NCBI GenBank assembly: GCA_001485605.1
Contig: FAON01000012.1
Location: forward strand, 124,001-188,000
Length of the DNA stretch: 64,000 nt
Reading direction: 5' to 3'
Origin: Candidatus Kryptobacter tengchongensis
GTDB taxonomy: Bacteria; Bacteroidota; Ignavibacteria; Kryptoniales; Kryptoniaceae
In this document: positions 18,506 through 28,787 of the stretch, piece by piece
How the letters are laid out: every line of letters begins with the position of its first letter
How positions within the stretch are numbered: position 1 is the stretch's first letter
The notes under the pieces: generated by a model
Databases searched by the model: none
The model's input: only the letters and a program-made list of their open reading frames with translations
What the model was told of the DNA's origin: nothing
Translations under genes and position numbers: made by a program

Positions 18506-21500
18506 TCATTTCTTGGGATATGGTGGTACTGGAGGAAGTTTCTTTTCTTTTGTCTTCAATTCTTCAAGTATAAGTTCAATCGCCTTGTTTAGCTGTTCAT
18601 CTATTCCCTCATATTCCTTAGCTGGATCATTGTCAACATATACATCAGGTTCAACACCATACCCTTCAATTATCCATCCTTCACCTTCAGCACCATAAAC
18701 AGCAAATTCTGGCTTGTTAAGATATCCTCCGTCAAGCAGGGGAAGCGTTCCTCTTATTCCTATCACACCGCCCCAAGTCCTCTTTCCAACAAGCTTGCCA
18801 AGCCCATATTTTCTAAATCTGTATGGGAATATATCCCCATCTGAAGCAGAAAATTCATCAATTATACAAATTTTTGGTCCGTAGTGCATATCCCTTGGAT
18901 TTGGTGTTGGGCTCATATATCTTGAGATACTTACCATTGCGATCTCCCTTCTTAATCTCTCAATTATCATCGGTGAAACATTTCCACCTCCATTCCCCCT
19001 TACATCAATTATCAAAGCTTTCTTACGAAGTTGTGGATAAAAATGCTTCACAAATTCATTCAACCCCATCACTCCCATATCAGGAATGTGGATATAACCA
19101 ACTTTCCCATTTGTCGCTTTATCAACTTTTTCAATATTGTTCTGAACCCAATTATAATAGTAAAGCCGTGTTTCGTCTGCTATCGGAACAACTGTAACTT
19201 CCCAACTTCCCTCTTCTTTCGGTTGCGAATTAACACGAAGTTTAACCTGTTTTCCAACAGTGTTAACAAGCAACTCATAAATGTTTCTCACTTCCTTAAC
19301 CGATTTACCATTCACAGCAAGAATGTAATAATTCTCTTTTACATTTACCCCAACCTCAGTCAAAGGCGAGCGAAGATTCTTATCCCAGTTCTGTCCCTTT
19401 AAAATTTTCTTTATTCTATAATAGCCTGATTTTTTATCTCTTTCAAGTTCTGCCCCAAGCAAACCAACTTGCGTTTTATCAATTTTTGGCAAATCGCCAC
19501 CACCAACATAAGTATGCCCTGCGTTAAGCTCACCTATCATCTCACCAATTATATAAGTTAAATCAGCGCGATGATTAACATACGGAAGCAAAACTTCATA
19601 TTTTTTCTTAACCCCTTCCCAATTAACGCCATGAAGATTCGGGTCATAGAAAAATTCTCTCATCTGTCTCCAACACTCATTGAAAATCTGCGTCCATTCA
19701 GCACGCCTGTCAAGATTTACCTCAAGCCCAGAAAGATCAAGTTTATCCTTTAATTCAACTTTCCCCTTCGGAAGATCTATAATAGAATAAGTTCTCTCCT
19801 TAACTACAAGCATTTTCTTTCCATCAAACGAGATCACAAAATTATCAAATTGCCCTATCTCCGTTTCCTTCTTCTCACTTAAATCATACACCAAAAGCAA
19901 AGGTTTCTCATCCTTCAACCCCCTTCTGATATAATAAATTTTGTCCGAAACATATCCAATTGTTGAATAACTTGATGGTGTGATCGGCAAACCAATTATT
20001 CTATCTTTTATGCCATCAAGATCAATGACAACATTAACGGGTTTCTTTTCCTGCGTTGTTTCTTTCTTTGGCTGTTCCATGCCAGATTGTTTCGCTTCAT
20101 CGCTTACTTTAACCTCATCACTTGTTGGCTTAAATGGAGATTCAACGCTCTTTGAAAGAGTTATCAGGTAAATCCTCGCCATATCTTGATAAACATGGTT
20201 AAATTCCGTCCTTCCGTAGATCGGGTTAAAATCCCTGTCCGAAACAAAAATCAGATATTTCCCATCGGAACTAAAAACTGGATTATACGAGGAATGCCAT
20301 CCATCCGTGACTTCGTATGACTCATCTTTTTCAACAGAGTAAAGGTAAATTTTTGAAAGACCTTCCTCTTCTGGTTTTACATATGCGATCCATTTCCCAT
20401 CTGGAGACCATGAATACTGTCTTATTTCCCCTGCTGTTGCCTGTGCGACATCTTTTATTTTTTTCGTTTGCACATCAACATACCTTAATCTTAATTTTCT
20501 ATCCGACCACATTATCCTTTTACCATCTGGTGACCACACAATACGATATTTGTATGTATCTTCACCAGAGGTTAGTTGAATTGGTTTGCCGCTTCCATCC
20601 TGTGGGATTATGTAAATTTCGTCTTCACCAGAAGCATCAGAGATATAAGCGATATATTTCCCGTCGGGCGACCACACGGCGTCACGCTCATGAACACCTG
20701 AAGTATTTGTCAGGTTTCTCGTCTGTCCTTCTTTCGCTGGAACTGTAAATATATCACCTCGCGCAACGAATAAAGCCCTTTTCCCATCAGGTGAAATATC
20801 ATAATCAGTTATAAATTCGGCAACCTTGATTATCCCGCCACGACCATTTGCCATATCATCAGCAATTATAATGGGAACTTTTTCAACCTTCTCCGTTTTC
20901 AGGTCAAATTTGTAAATATATCCACCGTATTCAAATACAATCGCATTCTTCCCAATGGATGGGAATTTGATATCATAATCTTTGAAGTTTGTAAGCTTTC
21001 TGGTTTGTTTCGTCTTCAAATCATAAACATAAAGATTCATTCTTTGATTTTCATCTCTATCTGAGAGAAAATAAATTTTATCACCATACCACATTGGTAT
21101 GATATCCGAAGCTGGGTTGTTGGTTATATTTTCTGTTTTCTTTGTTTCAAAATCATAAATCCATATATCATCCGCCATTCCACCTCTATATCTTTTCCAT
21201 GTGCGGAACTCGCGGAACACCCGATTGTATGCAAGCTTTTTACCATCTGGCGAAAATGAGCAAAACCCTCCCCTTGGCAATGGCAATTCCTCAGGAATAT
21301 CTCCATCAAGCGAAACTTTGTAAAGTTTTCCTTGAAAAGCATTCCAGCTTTTCATCCTTGAACGGAAAATTATATATTTCCCATCAGGTGTCCACCCCAT
21401 AACGATATTATTCGGACCCATTCTATCTGAAACATCGTCACGCTCAAGTGTAGCTGTATAAGTTAATCTTCTCGGAACCCCACCTTCAGCAGGCATTACA

Positions 21501-21772
21501 TAAACCTCAGTATTCCCATCATACTGCGCTGTAAAGGCGATATACTTTCCATCTGGAGAAAACCTCGGGAACATCTCATAACCTTTGTGGCTTGTGAGCT
21601 TCCTGGCTATACCTCCGCTTGAAGATACAATGTAAAGATCGCCAGCATAAGTGAAAACAATTTGGGAATCATAAATCGCTGGAAAACGGAAAAGCCGAGC
21701 TTCTTCCTGAGATAAAACTATTGTTGTAAATATCAAAATTAAGAAGACTGATAAAAGTGTGCGCTTGAGCAT
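18506..21772 (-). CDS. Secreted tricorn-like protease (S41) with propellers and PDZ
   Basis: 1088 residues from ATG 21772, which gives a proper signal peptide (LKRTLLSVFLILIFTTIVLS); a longer frame adds 14 residues without sense. Order: six- and seven-bladed propellers built of PD40/WD40-like blades (repeated SPDGKYIAF/SPDGKRIMW units) to about residue 680, a helical core with His in NAGHTYVGGG, a PDZ domain around 800-880, and the S41 core with RGNGGGN and the catalytic Ser in DEFSASDGDIFPYRF. This matches bacterial tricorn homologues, here probably periplasmic. It degrades peptides and may work with the S9A peptidase encoded at 10834-12951. The gene is monocistronic with its own terminator. 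Confidence 0.93.
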   Translation of the reverse strand: MLKRTLLSVFLILIFTTIVLSQEEARLFRFPAIYDSQIVFTYAGDLYIVSSSGGIARKLTSHKGYEMFPRFSPDGKYIAFTAQYDGNTEVYVMPAEGGVPRRLTYTATLERDDVSDRMGPNNIVMGWTPDGKYIIFRSRMKSWNAFQGKLYKVSLDGDIPEELPLPRGGFCSFSPDGKKLAYNRVFREFRTWKRYRGGMADDIWIYDFETKKTENITNNPASDIIPMWYGDKIYFLSDRDENQRMNLYVYDLKTKQTRKLTNFKDYDIKFPSIGKNAIVFEYGGYIYKFDLKTEKVEKVPIIIADDMANGRGGIIKVAEFITDYDISPDGKRALFVARGDIFTVPAKEGQTRNLTNTSGVHERDAVWSPDGKYIAYISDASGEDEIYIIPQDGSGKPIQLTSGEDTYKYRIVWSPDGKRIMWSDRKLRLRYVDVQTKKIKDVAQATAGEIRQYSWSPDGKWIAYVKPEEEGLSKIYLYSVEKDESYEVTDGWHSSYNPVFSSDGKYLIFVSDRDFNPIYGRTEFNHVYQDMARIYLITLSKSVESPFKPTSDEVKVSDEAKQSGMEQPKKETTQEKKPVNVVIDLDGIKDRIIGLPITPSSYSTIGYVSDKIYYIRRGLKDEKPLLLVYDLSEKKETEIGQFDNFVISFDGKKMLVVKERTYSIIDLPKGKVELKDKLDLSGLEVNLDRRAEWTQIFNECWRQMREFFYDPNLHGVNWEGVKKKYEVLLPYVNHRADLTYIIGEMIGELNAGHTYVGGGDLPKIDKTQVGLLGAELERDKKSGYYRIKKILKGQNWDKNLRSPLTEVGVNVKENYYILAVNGKSVKEVRNIYELLVNTVGKQVKLRVNSQPKEEGSWEVTVVPIADETRLYYYNWVQNNIEKVDKATNGKVGYIHIPDMGVMGLNEFVKHFYPQLRKKALIIDVRGNGGGNVSPMIIERLRREIAMVSISRYMSPTPNPRDMHYGPKICIIDEFSASDGDIFPYRFRKYGLGKLVGKRTWGGVIGIRGTLPLLDGGYLNKPEFAVYGAEGEGWIIEGYGVEPDVYVDNDPAKEYEGIDEQLNKAIELILEELKTKEKKLPPVPPYPKK

Positions 21773-21920
21773 GGCTTTGCCATTTTTGTTTTTAATGTGA
21801 GGTTTGATTTTCAAAGTTTTGACGAGTCTTTCTTTGGATTAGTTTCTCGGTTTTTTTAAAATAATATGTTGCCTTTGAACCTGATTAAAATTTTAAAATA
21901 AACTCAATTAAAATCAAAAA

Positions 21921-22955
21921 TTGCCTCAAATTTCAAAAGAAAAAATTAACAAAATTCTTGTTATAAAACTTCGTGCAATTGGAGATGTCCTGTTATCAAC
22001 GGCTGTTCTGAAAAACTTGCGATATAATTTCCCAAACGCAAAAATTGACTTCTTAACTGAACCCCCAGCAAAAGAAATAGTAGATGGAAACCCATTCATT
22101 GACGAATTGATAATTTTTGAGCGAGAAAAAAATAACTTAATTAAATTTTGGGAATTGAGAAAAAGGAAATATGACCTTGTGATTGACCTTTTTTGCAATC
22201 CAAGATCCGCCTTGCTGACATTTATAACAGGAGCAAAATACCGTGTTGGTTATGCCTTTCGGGGTAGAAGCTACGCCTACAATGTCAAACTAAAACCAAG
22301 AAAAGAAGTTCATCACAATGTTGAATTTAACCTTGATGCCTTGAGAGCCATTGGACTTGAAATAATTGATAAAGAAATTTATATACAACTTAATGAGGAA
22401 GCTGAAAAATTCGCAGAAAAATTCTGGAAGGAGAACAATCTTAATGGGAAAATGGTCATCGCCTTAAACCCAAGCGGGACATGGGAAACAAAAAGATGGG
22501 GAATTGAAAAATTCGCAAAGCTTGGTGATATAATAGCCAAAAATTTTAACGCAAAAATTTTAATCCTATGGGGAAATCAAAAAGAACTTGAAGATGCACA
22601 AAAAATTTTCTCAATCATGGAAGAAAAACCCCTGATTCCCCCAAAGACAAACTTGAAACAACTTGCATCAATTTTAAAAAGATGTTCTTTCACGATAAGC
22701 AATGACTCAGGTCCTATGCATATCTCAACCGCCGTTGGAACACCAACACTTGGGATTTACGGTCCAACAAATCCCTACGCTCAAGGTCCATATGGAGAAA
22801 AACATCTATGGGTGAGAAAAGAAGATCTTGAATGTATAGCATGCAATCTAACAAAATGCCCAATTGGAAATATCTGCATGAAAGATTTAACAGTTGAAAC
22901 AGTTTTTGAAGCTTTCCTTAAACTCGTTGAAAAAAACAAAGAAAGCAAAATATAA
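21921..22955 (+). CDS. Family 9 glycosyltransferase (heptosyltransferase-like)
   Basis: 344 residues. The start is TTG 21921, as no ATG precedes the conserved ILVIKLRAIGDVLLSTAVL. Other GT9 marks are NPSGTWETKRW, the NDSGPMHISTAVGTPTLGIYGPT nucleotide-sugar site, and GT9-like cysteines near the C-terminus (CIACNLTKCPIGNICM). The family adds heptoses to LPS inner core from ADP-heptose. It sits 14 bp upstream of ostA-lptB, supporting a role in envelope glycolipid. The four clustered cysteines at the C-terminus are typical of many GT9 proteins. The exact acceptor is unknown. Confidence 0.88.
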   Translation: MPQISKEKINKILVIKLRAIGDVLLSTAVLKNLRYNFPNAKIDFLTEPPAKEIVDGNPFIDELIIFEREKNNLIKFWELRKRKYDLVIDLFCNPRSALLTFITGAKYRVGYAFRGRSYAYNVKLKPRKEVHHNVEFNLDALRAIGLEIIDKEIYIQLNEEAEKFAEKFWKENNLNGKMVIALNPSGTWETKRWGIEKFAKLGDIIAKNFNAKILILWGNQKELEDAQKIFSIMEEKPLIPPKTNLKQLASILKRCSFTISNDSGPMHISTAVGTPTLGIYGPTNPYAQGPYGEKHLWVRKEDLECIACNLTKCPIGNICMKDLTVETVFEAFLKLVEKNKESKI

Positions 22956-22969
22956 ATTCAAACTTTTCC

Positions 22970-24259
22970 GTGTCCAGATGCGGTTTCAAACATATTCTGA
23001 TTTTATTTCTTTATCTGCTCCCAACCTTTAAAACAGTTTCACAGCAAAAACTTGTCCAATTAATTCATGCAGATAGCTTAGTCGGAAAAAGATATGATTC
23101 AAAGACTGTGCGAGAGCTTATCGGAAATGTTCAACTCAAACATGAAAACATCTATGTCTGGTGCGATAGGGCAATCCAATATGTTGATGAAAACAGAATT
23201 GAAGCATATGGAAATTTAAAAGTCAAACAGGATACGCTCTTGCTTGAAGCAAATCAAGGAATTTACCTTGGAGATAAAAAAATTGCAATTTGCGAGGGAA
23301 ATGTAAAATTAACAGACGGAAGGACAACACTTGAAGCATCATATGGAAATTACGATACACAAAAAAAACTCGCTGTCTTCAAATCAAATGTAAAACTTGT
23401 TGATTCAACCACAGTCATAACATCCGATGAACTTTTCTATTATCGCACGGATAAAAAATCAATCGCAGTTGGAAATGTTATTATCAAAAATCTTGAAAAC
23501 AACATTACGATCTACGGCGGCTATTTTGAAAACTATGATAGTGCCAAATATAGCGTTATAAAAACTAATCCCAAACTCGTTCAAATAGATACATCCTCCG
23601 ACGGGAAGATTGACACATTGATTGTTGTTGGAAAATTTATGGAGGCATTTAGAGACACAAATGTAAGCATGTTTTCGGCAACGGACAGCGTTATGATAGT
23701 TCGCGGAGATTTTTCAGCGATTTGCGGAGATGTTTTTTACTATGATAAAAAAGATTTGATAATCTTATGGCGAAACCCGATTGTATGGTATGAAAATAGT
23801 CAGATATCTGGCGACTCAATTGTTGTTAAGTTAAGGGATAGAAAAATTGAAGAGGTTTTTATTTATGGTTCCGCCTTTGCAATTGACCCAGCCGATTCTG
23901 CTTATCCCGAAAGGTTTAATCAATTAAAAGGAAAGACGATGTGGATTAAATTTAAAAAGAATAAAATTGATGAAGTCTATGTTGAAAAAAATGCGATGAG
24001 TTTGTATTATATCTTTGAGACAACCGAAACAAATGAAAGAAAACCAAACGGAGTTAACTTTGTAAGTGGAGACAGTGTATGGATTAAATTTAAAGACGGG
24101 AAAATGCACAGGATAAAAATTATCGGTGGAATTGAAGGGTTTTATTATCCCGAGGAACTTGTTGCGGGTAAGGAATCAAACTTTAATCTTGAGGGTTTTA
24201 ACTATATAAAAAGAAAGCCAGAGAAAAATGCTAAACTTGAGATTGTTTGGTTTAAATAA
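22970..24259 (+). CDS. OstA-like LPS-transport protein (LptA/LptD N-terminal type)
   Basis: 429 residues from GTG 22970, with a hydrophobic N-terminal signal ([14 protein letters not shown]) ending before SQQ. The body is a repeated beta-strand pattern ([48 protein letters not shown]-type units), the beta-jellyroll of OstA/LptA. No C-terminal barrel is present, so it is a periplasmic bridge component rather than LptD. It overlaps lptB by 32 bp. It is longer than E. coli LptA (185 aa), as usual for the OstA-like proteins of FCB bacteria. Confidence 0.82.
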   Translation: MSRCGFKHILILFLYLLPTFKTVSQQKLVQLIHADSLVGKRYDSKTVRELIGNVQLKHENIYVWCDRAIQYVDENRIEAYGNLKVKQDTLLLEANQGIYLGDKKIAICEGNVKLTDGRTTLEASYGNYDTQKKLAVFKSNVKLVDSTTVITSDELFYYRTDKKSIAVGNVIIKNLENNITIYGGYFENYDSAKYSVIKTNPKLVQIDTSSDGKIDTLIVVGKFMEAFRDTNVSMFSATDSVMIVRGDFSAICGDVFYYDKKDLIILWRNPIVWYENSQISGDSIVVKLRDRKIEEVFIYGSAFAIDPADSAYPERFNQLKGKTMWIKFKKNKIDEVYVEKNAMSLYYIFETTETNERKPNGVNFVSGDSVWIKFKDGKMHRIKIIGGIEGFYYPEELVAGKESNFNLEGFNYIKRKPEKNAKLEIVWFK

Positions 24260-25019
24260 AAAAAATGAACTTGAAAAAAACTCAAACAACAGCGTTTTAC
24301 GGGCTGAATCTCTTTATAAACGATATAAAAAAAGATATGTCGTCCGAAATGTCAGCATAGAGGTAAAACAAGGGGAAGTGGTTGGACTCCTTGGACCAAA
24401 CGGTGCTGGGAAAACAACAACATTTTATATGATTGTTGGGATGATCAAACCAAATGCTGGAAAAGTTTTTATTGACGATGTTGAAATCACAAAATTACCA
24501 ATGTATAAAAGAGCAAGATTAGGGATAAGTTACCTGCCACAGGAAGCAAGCATATTCAGGAAATTAACGGTTGAAGAAAATATCATGGCAGTTTTACAAA
24601 TTATGGATTTAACGCCCGAGCAGAGAAAAGAGAAACTTGAAGAACTTCTTGAAGATTTCGGCATCGCTCACATTAGAAAAAGCAAAGGATATATGTTAAG
24701 CGGTGGCGAAAGAAGAAGAACCGAAATCGCCCGTGCACTCGCAACAGAACCAAAATTTATACTTCTTGATGAACCATTCGCAGGAATTGATCCAATCGCC
24801 GTTGAAGATTTAATGAATATAGTTGCAAATCTAAAAAATAGAAATATCGGCGTTCTCATCACTGATCACAATGTCCACGAAACTCTTTCAATCACGGATA
24901 GAGCTTACCTTTTATTTGAAGGGCAAATTTTAAAAGAGGGAACAGCAGAATTTCTTGCCAATGACCCTGAAGCAAGGAGATTATACCTTGGCGAGAAATT
25001 CAAACTTGACAGATATTAA
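24228..25019 (+). CDS. lptB: LPS export ABC transporter ATPase
   Basis: 263 residues. Walker [19 protein letters not shown]-loop [18 protein letters not shown], signature [16 protein letters not shown], Walker [17 protein letters not shown] and the H-loop TDHNVHET are all characteristic of LptB rather than of a generic importer. It powers LPS extraction from the inner membrane with LptFG. ATG 24228 lies inside ostA; an extra 20 residues or so precede the conserved core, so the true start could be a little downstream. The end overlaps mnmA by 4 bp in convergent orientation. Confidence 0.95.
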   Translation: MLNLRLFGLNKKNELEKNSNNSVLRAESLYKRYKKRYVVRNVSIEVKQGEVVGLLGPNGAGKTTTFYMIVGMIKPNAGKVFIDDVEITKLPMYKRARLGISYLPQEASIFRKLTVEENIMAVLQIMDLTPEQRKEKLEELLEDFGIAHIRKSKGYMLSGGERRRTEIARALATEPKFILLDEPFAGIDPIAVEDLMNIVANLKNRNIGVLITDHNVHETLSITDRAYLLFEGQILKEGTAEFLANDPEARRLYLGEKFKLDRY

Positions 25020-26122
25020 ATATCAAGCGCCCTTTCAATTATACCACCGCCAACAACAATATCACCATCATAAAATACAACTGACTGCCCTGGAGTGATG
25101 GCACGCTTTGGCTTTTCAAATTTTACAAGAACTTTATCATCATTGTAGTTTTCAAGGATTGCGGGACTTCCTTCATCAGAATATCTTATCTTTGCGGTAA
25201 CCCTCATCCCATTTTCAATTTTTTCAACAGAAATCAAATTAACATTTCCAGCTATTAACGCATTGTGATAAAGCTTTTCTTCCGTTCCAACCTCTATAAT
25301 GTTTCTTTCAGGATCAATCCCAATAACATAAACTGGATAACCAAGCGCAACCCCAAGCCCTTTCCTTTGCCCGATTGTATAAAATGGATAACCTCTATGC
25401 TTCCCAATGACTTTCCCATCCATAATTATATCTCCACCTCTAACTTTCTCAGCAAGCCCCTGAACGCTATTTTCCAAAAACCTTGTATAATCATTATCTG
25501 GAACAAAGCAAATTTCAAAACTTTCAGGCTTATTTGCGATTCTCAATTCATACTTCTTCGCAAGCTCCCTCACCTCCTGCTTTGTAAGTTCACCAAGAGG
25601 AAATATTGTCCTACTTAGACTTTCCTGGGTTAAACCCCAAAGAGCGTATGACTGATCCTTTGATGAATCAATCCCACGCATCAAAATATATCTTCCTTTC
25701 ACTTCATCAAATTTAATCCTTGCATAATGACCCGTAGCGATATAATCAGCCCCAAGCGAAATCGCTTTTCTTATCAAAGCTTCCCACTTTATCTTTCTAT
25801 TGCAGATGACACAAGGGTTCGGGGTTCTCCCCTCAAGATAATCTTTAATGAAATAGTTAATCACCTCACGATGAAATTCCTTTGTAAAGTCAACAACATA
25901 ATGAGGAAAACCAAACTTTGTAGCTACATTTCTCGCATCATTTATCCCCTCAAGCGAACAACAGCTGTGTTCATTTTTCACCCCCACATCTTCGTAATTA
26001 TATGTCTTTATCGTTATCCCAATCAGATTGTAACCCTGCTCTTTTAAAATTGCAGCTGCAACCGATGAATCAACACCACCGCTCATTGCAACAACGACGG
26101 TTGTATTTCTTGGATTTCGCAT
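25016..26122 (-). CDS. mnmA: tRNA-specific 2-thiouridylase
   Basis: 368 residues. PP-loop [17 protein letters not shown], the first catalytic Cys in [16 protein letters not shown], the second in [12 protein letters not shown], and the GHYARI and [10 protein letters not shown] motifs. It thiolates U34 of Lys, Glu and Gln tRNAs. It is the last gene of the rfbB-to-mnmA run, 41 bp after the EamA gene. An extra [14 protein letters not shown] segment after the PP-loop is as seen in Bacteroidota-type MnmA. Confidence 0.96.
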   Translation of the reverse strand: MRNPRNTTVVVAMSGGVDSSVAAAILKEQGYNLIGITIKTYNYEDVGVKNEHSCCSLEGINDARNVATKFGFPHYVVDFTKEFHREVINYFIKDYLEGRTPNPCVICNRKIKWEALIRKAISLGADYIATGHYARIKFDEVKGRYILMRGIDSSKDQSYALWGLTQESLSRTIFPLGELTKQEVRELAKKYELRIANKPESFEICFVPDNDYTRFLENSVQGLAEKVRGGDIIMDGKVIGKHRGYPFYTIGQRKGLGVALGYPVYVIGIDPERNIIEVGTEEKLYHNALIAGNVNLISVEKIENGMRVTAKIRYSDEGSPAILENYNDDKVLVKFEKPKRAITPGQSVVFYDGDIVVGGGIIERALDI

Positions 26123-26163
26123 CTATTTCAAAACCTTACTTTTTCTTTTTCTTAAATTAAAAC

Positions 26164-27084
26164 TTATTTCCTTTGTAAAAAATTTCCAGACCGACTTTTA
26201 AATACGATATCAGATAGCTCTGAAATTAAAAGCCCTCCAAGCATCAAAGCGGAACCAAGCAAAGCAAAATTAGAAAATCTCTCATTTAAAAATATCCATG
26301 CGATAATTCCAGCAAAAACTGGCTCCATTGTAAAAATTACAGCAGCACGAGTTGGTGTTGTAAATTTTTGATATTCTGTTTGAATATAAGTTGCAAATAT
26401 AGTAGCAAGAAGAGAAGTGTAAATGAGCGCAAACAGCAATTGAAATGAAAAATTCAATTTGATCTCCTCAAAGAAAGACGCAATTAAAAATGAAAAAATT
26501 GAAGTCGTCGCAAGCTGAACAAGAACGAGAGCTGAGGTTGGATGTAACCTTGAATATATATCAAGATAAACAATGTAAAGCGCAAACATTATAGCACAAA
26601 GGAGCGTTAAAAAATCACCAATTGTAAAATTTTTCCCAAGCGAATAAACAAAACTTCCAATTGAACTTTCACTTGAGGTAAGGAACAAAAGACCTAATGT
26701 CACAAGAAAAATTCCAATCAAATTTCCAATTTTAGGTGGTTTCCGCTCAATTACCAACTGCGCAACTGGTGTGAAAATTACAAGCATTCCAGTTATAAAA
26801 CCAGACTTTGAAGCAGTTGTGTATTTCAATCCAAGCGTTTGAAATGCAAAACCGGCAAACAGAAAGAAAGCGATTACAAAACTATGTTTCAAAGCTAGAA
26901 GATTTAAATGCTTAAGCGATCCAGGGAAAAATACAAAATATAAAACTGTTGAAATCCCAAATCGTATCCCAAGAAAAATTAACGGAGAGACATTTTCAAG
27001 GGCTGTTTTAACAATGCTAAATGTTCCACCCCAGATAAAAGTGATAAGTAAAAGCAAAAGTTCTGCTTTATATCGTTGCCTCAT
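26164..27084 (-). CDS. EamA-family (DMT superfamily) transporter
   Basis: 306 residues with ten predicted transmembrane helices as two EamA repeats. The first repeat begins LLLLITFIWGGTFSIVK, and the second has a TREYQKF-like EYQKFTTPTRAAVIFTMEPVFAG segment plus the conserved LNERF. The family exports or imports small metabolites; the substrate is not predictable. It lies 15 bp after the Wza-like gene, so it is probably co-transcribed with the polysaccharide genes. Confidence 0.88.
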   Translation of the reverse strand: MRQRYKAELLLLLITFIWGGTFSIVKTALENVSPLIFLGIRFGISTVLYFVFFPGSLKHLNLLALKHSFVIAFFLFAGFAFQTLGLKYTTASKSGFITGMLVIFTPVAQLVIERKPPKIGNLIGIFLVTLGLLFLTSSESSIGSFVYSLGKNFTIGDFLTLLCAIMFALYIVYLDIYSRLHPTSALVLVQLATTSIFSFLIASFFEEIKLNFSFQLLFALIYTSLLATIFATYIQTEYQKFTTPTRAAVIFTMEPVFAGIIAWIFLNERFSNFALLGSALMLGGLLISELSDIVFKSRSGNFLQRK

Positions 27085-27099
27085 CTATTTCTCAAGAAG

Positions 27100-28779
27100 T
27101 TATTTCGCTTTAAGCTGATTGTAAATTAAAATTATCGTTGCAACAGTTGAAGCGACCGCACCAACAGTTAAAATTACATCTTTGAAAACATTCCAGTAAT
27201 AAATTGGCTCTCTTACTACTTTCTTCGGAACAAATATAAAATCACCGGGTTCAATTTTGGTGTCATCAGCATCATACCAAACATATGTTTTCCGCTTTAT
27301 AACCTTTACCTCCCCTCTTCTTGCAAGTTGTGAAAATCCCCCAGCTTGAGAAATGTAATATCTATAATCTTTGCCCTCCTTATAAGCGACAAAACCAGGG
27401 TTACTTACCTGACCAAAAACATAAACCATCGGAATTTGTTTCCTCGGTATATAAATAAAATCCCCGTCTTGCAGTTCTAAGTCAGCTGTTCCGCTAATTA
27501 TCTTAATAAAGTCAATAGCAACAAATTTAACAGAATCCAAAAGACTTAACTCCTGAGAGAAATTTAAAGAATCCTCCCTTGAAAATGCGAAGTTTTTAAG
27601 GAATAAATACCCCAAAATATGCTCCCTTTGCGGATCAAATGGTGCCAAACCTCTAACTATATAAGCATTCTCAACATCAGAAAAACTATTTATCCCAACC
27701 TTCCCCAATATTTCACTTAACATTGTTCCATTCCTTGAGATAGGATAAACCCCAGGATATTTAACCTCGCCCATGACTGTAATAGTATAATTTTGCTTCA
27801 GTGTCCTTTTTTCAGGGATAAAAATTCTATCATTATTTTCAAGCGTTACATCATCCCCTTTACCATTCAAGATATTACTTAAATTAACACTTAACCTCTC
27901 TTTCAATTCTCCGCTTTCATTAAGCCTTACGATTTCAACATTTTCAACATCAGCGCTTTCAATTATTCCCCCAGCTATTTTGATAATATCGGTAAGTTTA
28001 TCACCTTGCACAAACTCATAAACCCCAGGTTTATTCACACCCCCATATATTGCGACAAAAGATGATGGATCACGACGCTGAACCACAATCCAATCCCCCT
28101 CAAGCAGGTAAGGATTATATTTATCTTCCCCTGTCGCAAGGTATTTGTGTAAATCAACTTTAAAAATTTTGTCCCCTCTTTTCAAGAGAATTTTTCTCAA
28201 AGAAACGCTATCAATCATAGTATTTCTTCGTGTTAATTGAAGCGAATCAGATGGTAAAAAAGCGAACAATATCGCATCTGAAACTCTATCAATTGAACGA
28301 ACTTTATATTTCCCCTCGTTTAAAACATAGCCCGTTACAATCACATTGAACGATCGTGGCGCTATAAGCGTTGTTGTGATTTCGCTTGCGATATATTTTG
28401 ACTTTATTTTTTGAATCATAACCTTTTTTGCTTCTGAAAGAGTAAGCCCCGAAACTTTAAATTCCCCAACAGTTGGAACTATAACCGTGCCCTCAACGGT
28501 GACCTGAACCATGAAATTTAAGGGAGGTGAACTCCATATATTTACACTTAGAACATCACCTGGTCCAATTATGTAAGTCTCTGGATCAATGGGTTTTTCA
28601 AGTGAAAAAAGAGATGGATCAAGTAAAGGATATTGAAGGTTCTGGCTCTGCTTAAAAAGTTCATCAAAAAATTTCATCCCCAATTCCTTTTTTGTCACCT
28701 CAGGCTTTATTTCTAGAAGTTGTGCGAAGAGGTTAAACTTTAAAATGAAAATAATCAACAGCAGAAGAAACTTTTTCAT
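27100..28779 (-). CDS. Wza-like polysaccharide export protein with SLBB domains
   Basis: 559 residues from ATG 28779 (a TTG lies one codon upstream). A signal peptide (KKFLLLLIIFILKFNLFA) leads into the Poly_export domain starting GPGDVLSVNIW. At least three SLBB/ubiquitin-like folds follow (VAIYGGVNKPGVYEFVQGD, ITVMGEVKYPGVYPIS, VYVFGQVSNPGFVAYKEG). A C-terminal hydrophobic helix (VILTVGAVASTVATIILIY) lies near residues 535-555. It forms the periplasmic/outer-membrane conduit for capsule or exopolysaccharide. No lipobox Cys is seen. No Wzc kinase or Wzx/Wzy is encoded nearby, so the rest of the machinery is elsewhere. Confidence 0.9.
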   Translation of the reverse strand: MKKFLLLLIIFILKFNLFAQLLEIKPEVTKKELGMKFFDELFKQSQNLQYPLLDPSLFSLEKPIDPETYIIGPGDVLSVNIWSSPPLNFMVQVTVEGTVIVPTVGEFKVSGLTLSEAKKVMIQKIKSKYIASEITTTLIAPRSFNVIVTGYVLNEGKYKVRSIDRVSDAILFAFLPSDSLQLTRRNTMIDSVSLRKILLKRGDKIFKVDLHKYLATGEDKYNPYLLEGDWIVVQRRDPSSFVAIYGGVNKPGVYEFVQGDKLTDIIKIAGGIIESADVENVEIVRLNESGELKERLSVNLSNILNGKGDDVTLENNDRIFIPEKRTLKQNYTITVMGEVKYPGVYPISRNGTMLSEILGKVGINSFSDVENAYIVRGLAPFDPQREHILGYLFLKNFAFSREDSLNFSQELSLLDSVKFVAIDFIKIISGTADLELQDGDFIYIPRKQIPMVYVFGQVSNPGFVAYKEGKDYRYYISQAGGFSQLARRGEVKVIKRKTYVWYDADDTKIEPGDFIFVPKKVVREPIYYWNVFKDVILTVGAVASTVATIILIYNQLKAK

Positions 28780-28787
28780 CAATGTTG

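Noticed and set aside
18823-19402. Long plus-strand ORFs opposite the tricorn-like protease
   Set aside because: They mirror conserved S41 and PDZ codons on the other strand; no domain or ribosome site.
20317-20748. 143-codon plus-strand ORF opposite the propeller region
   Set aside because: Antisense shadow of the repeated propeller blades.
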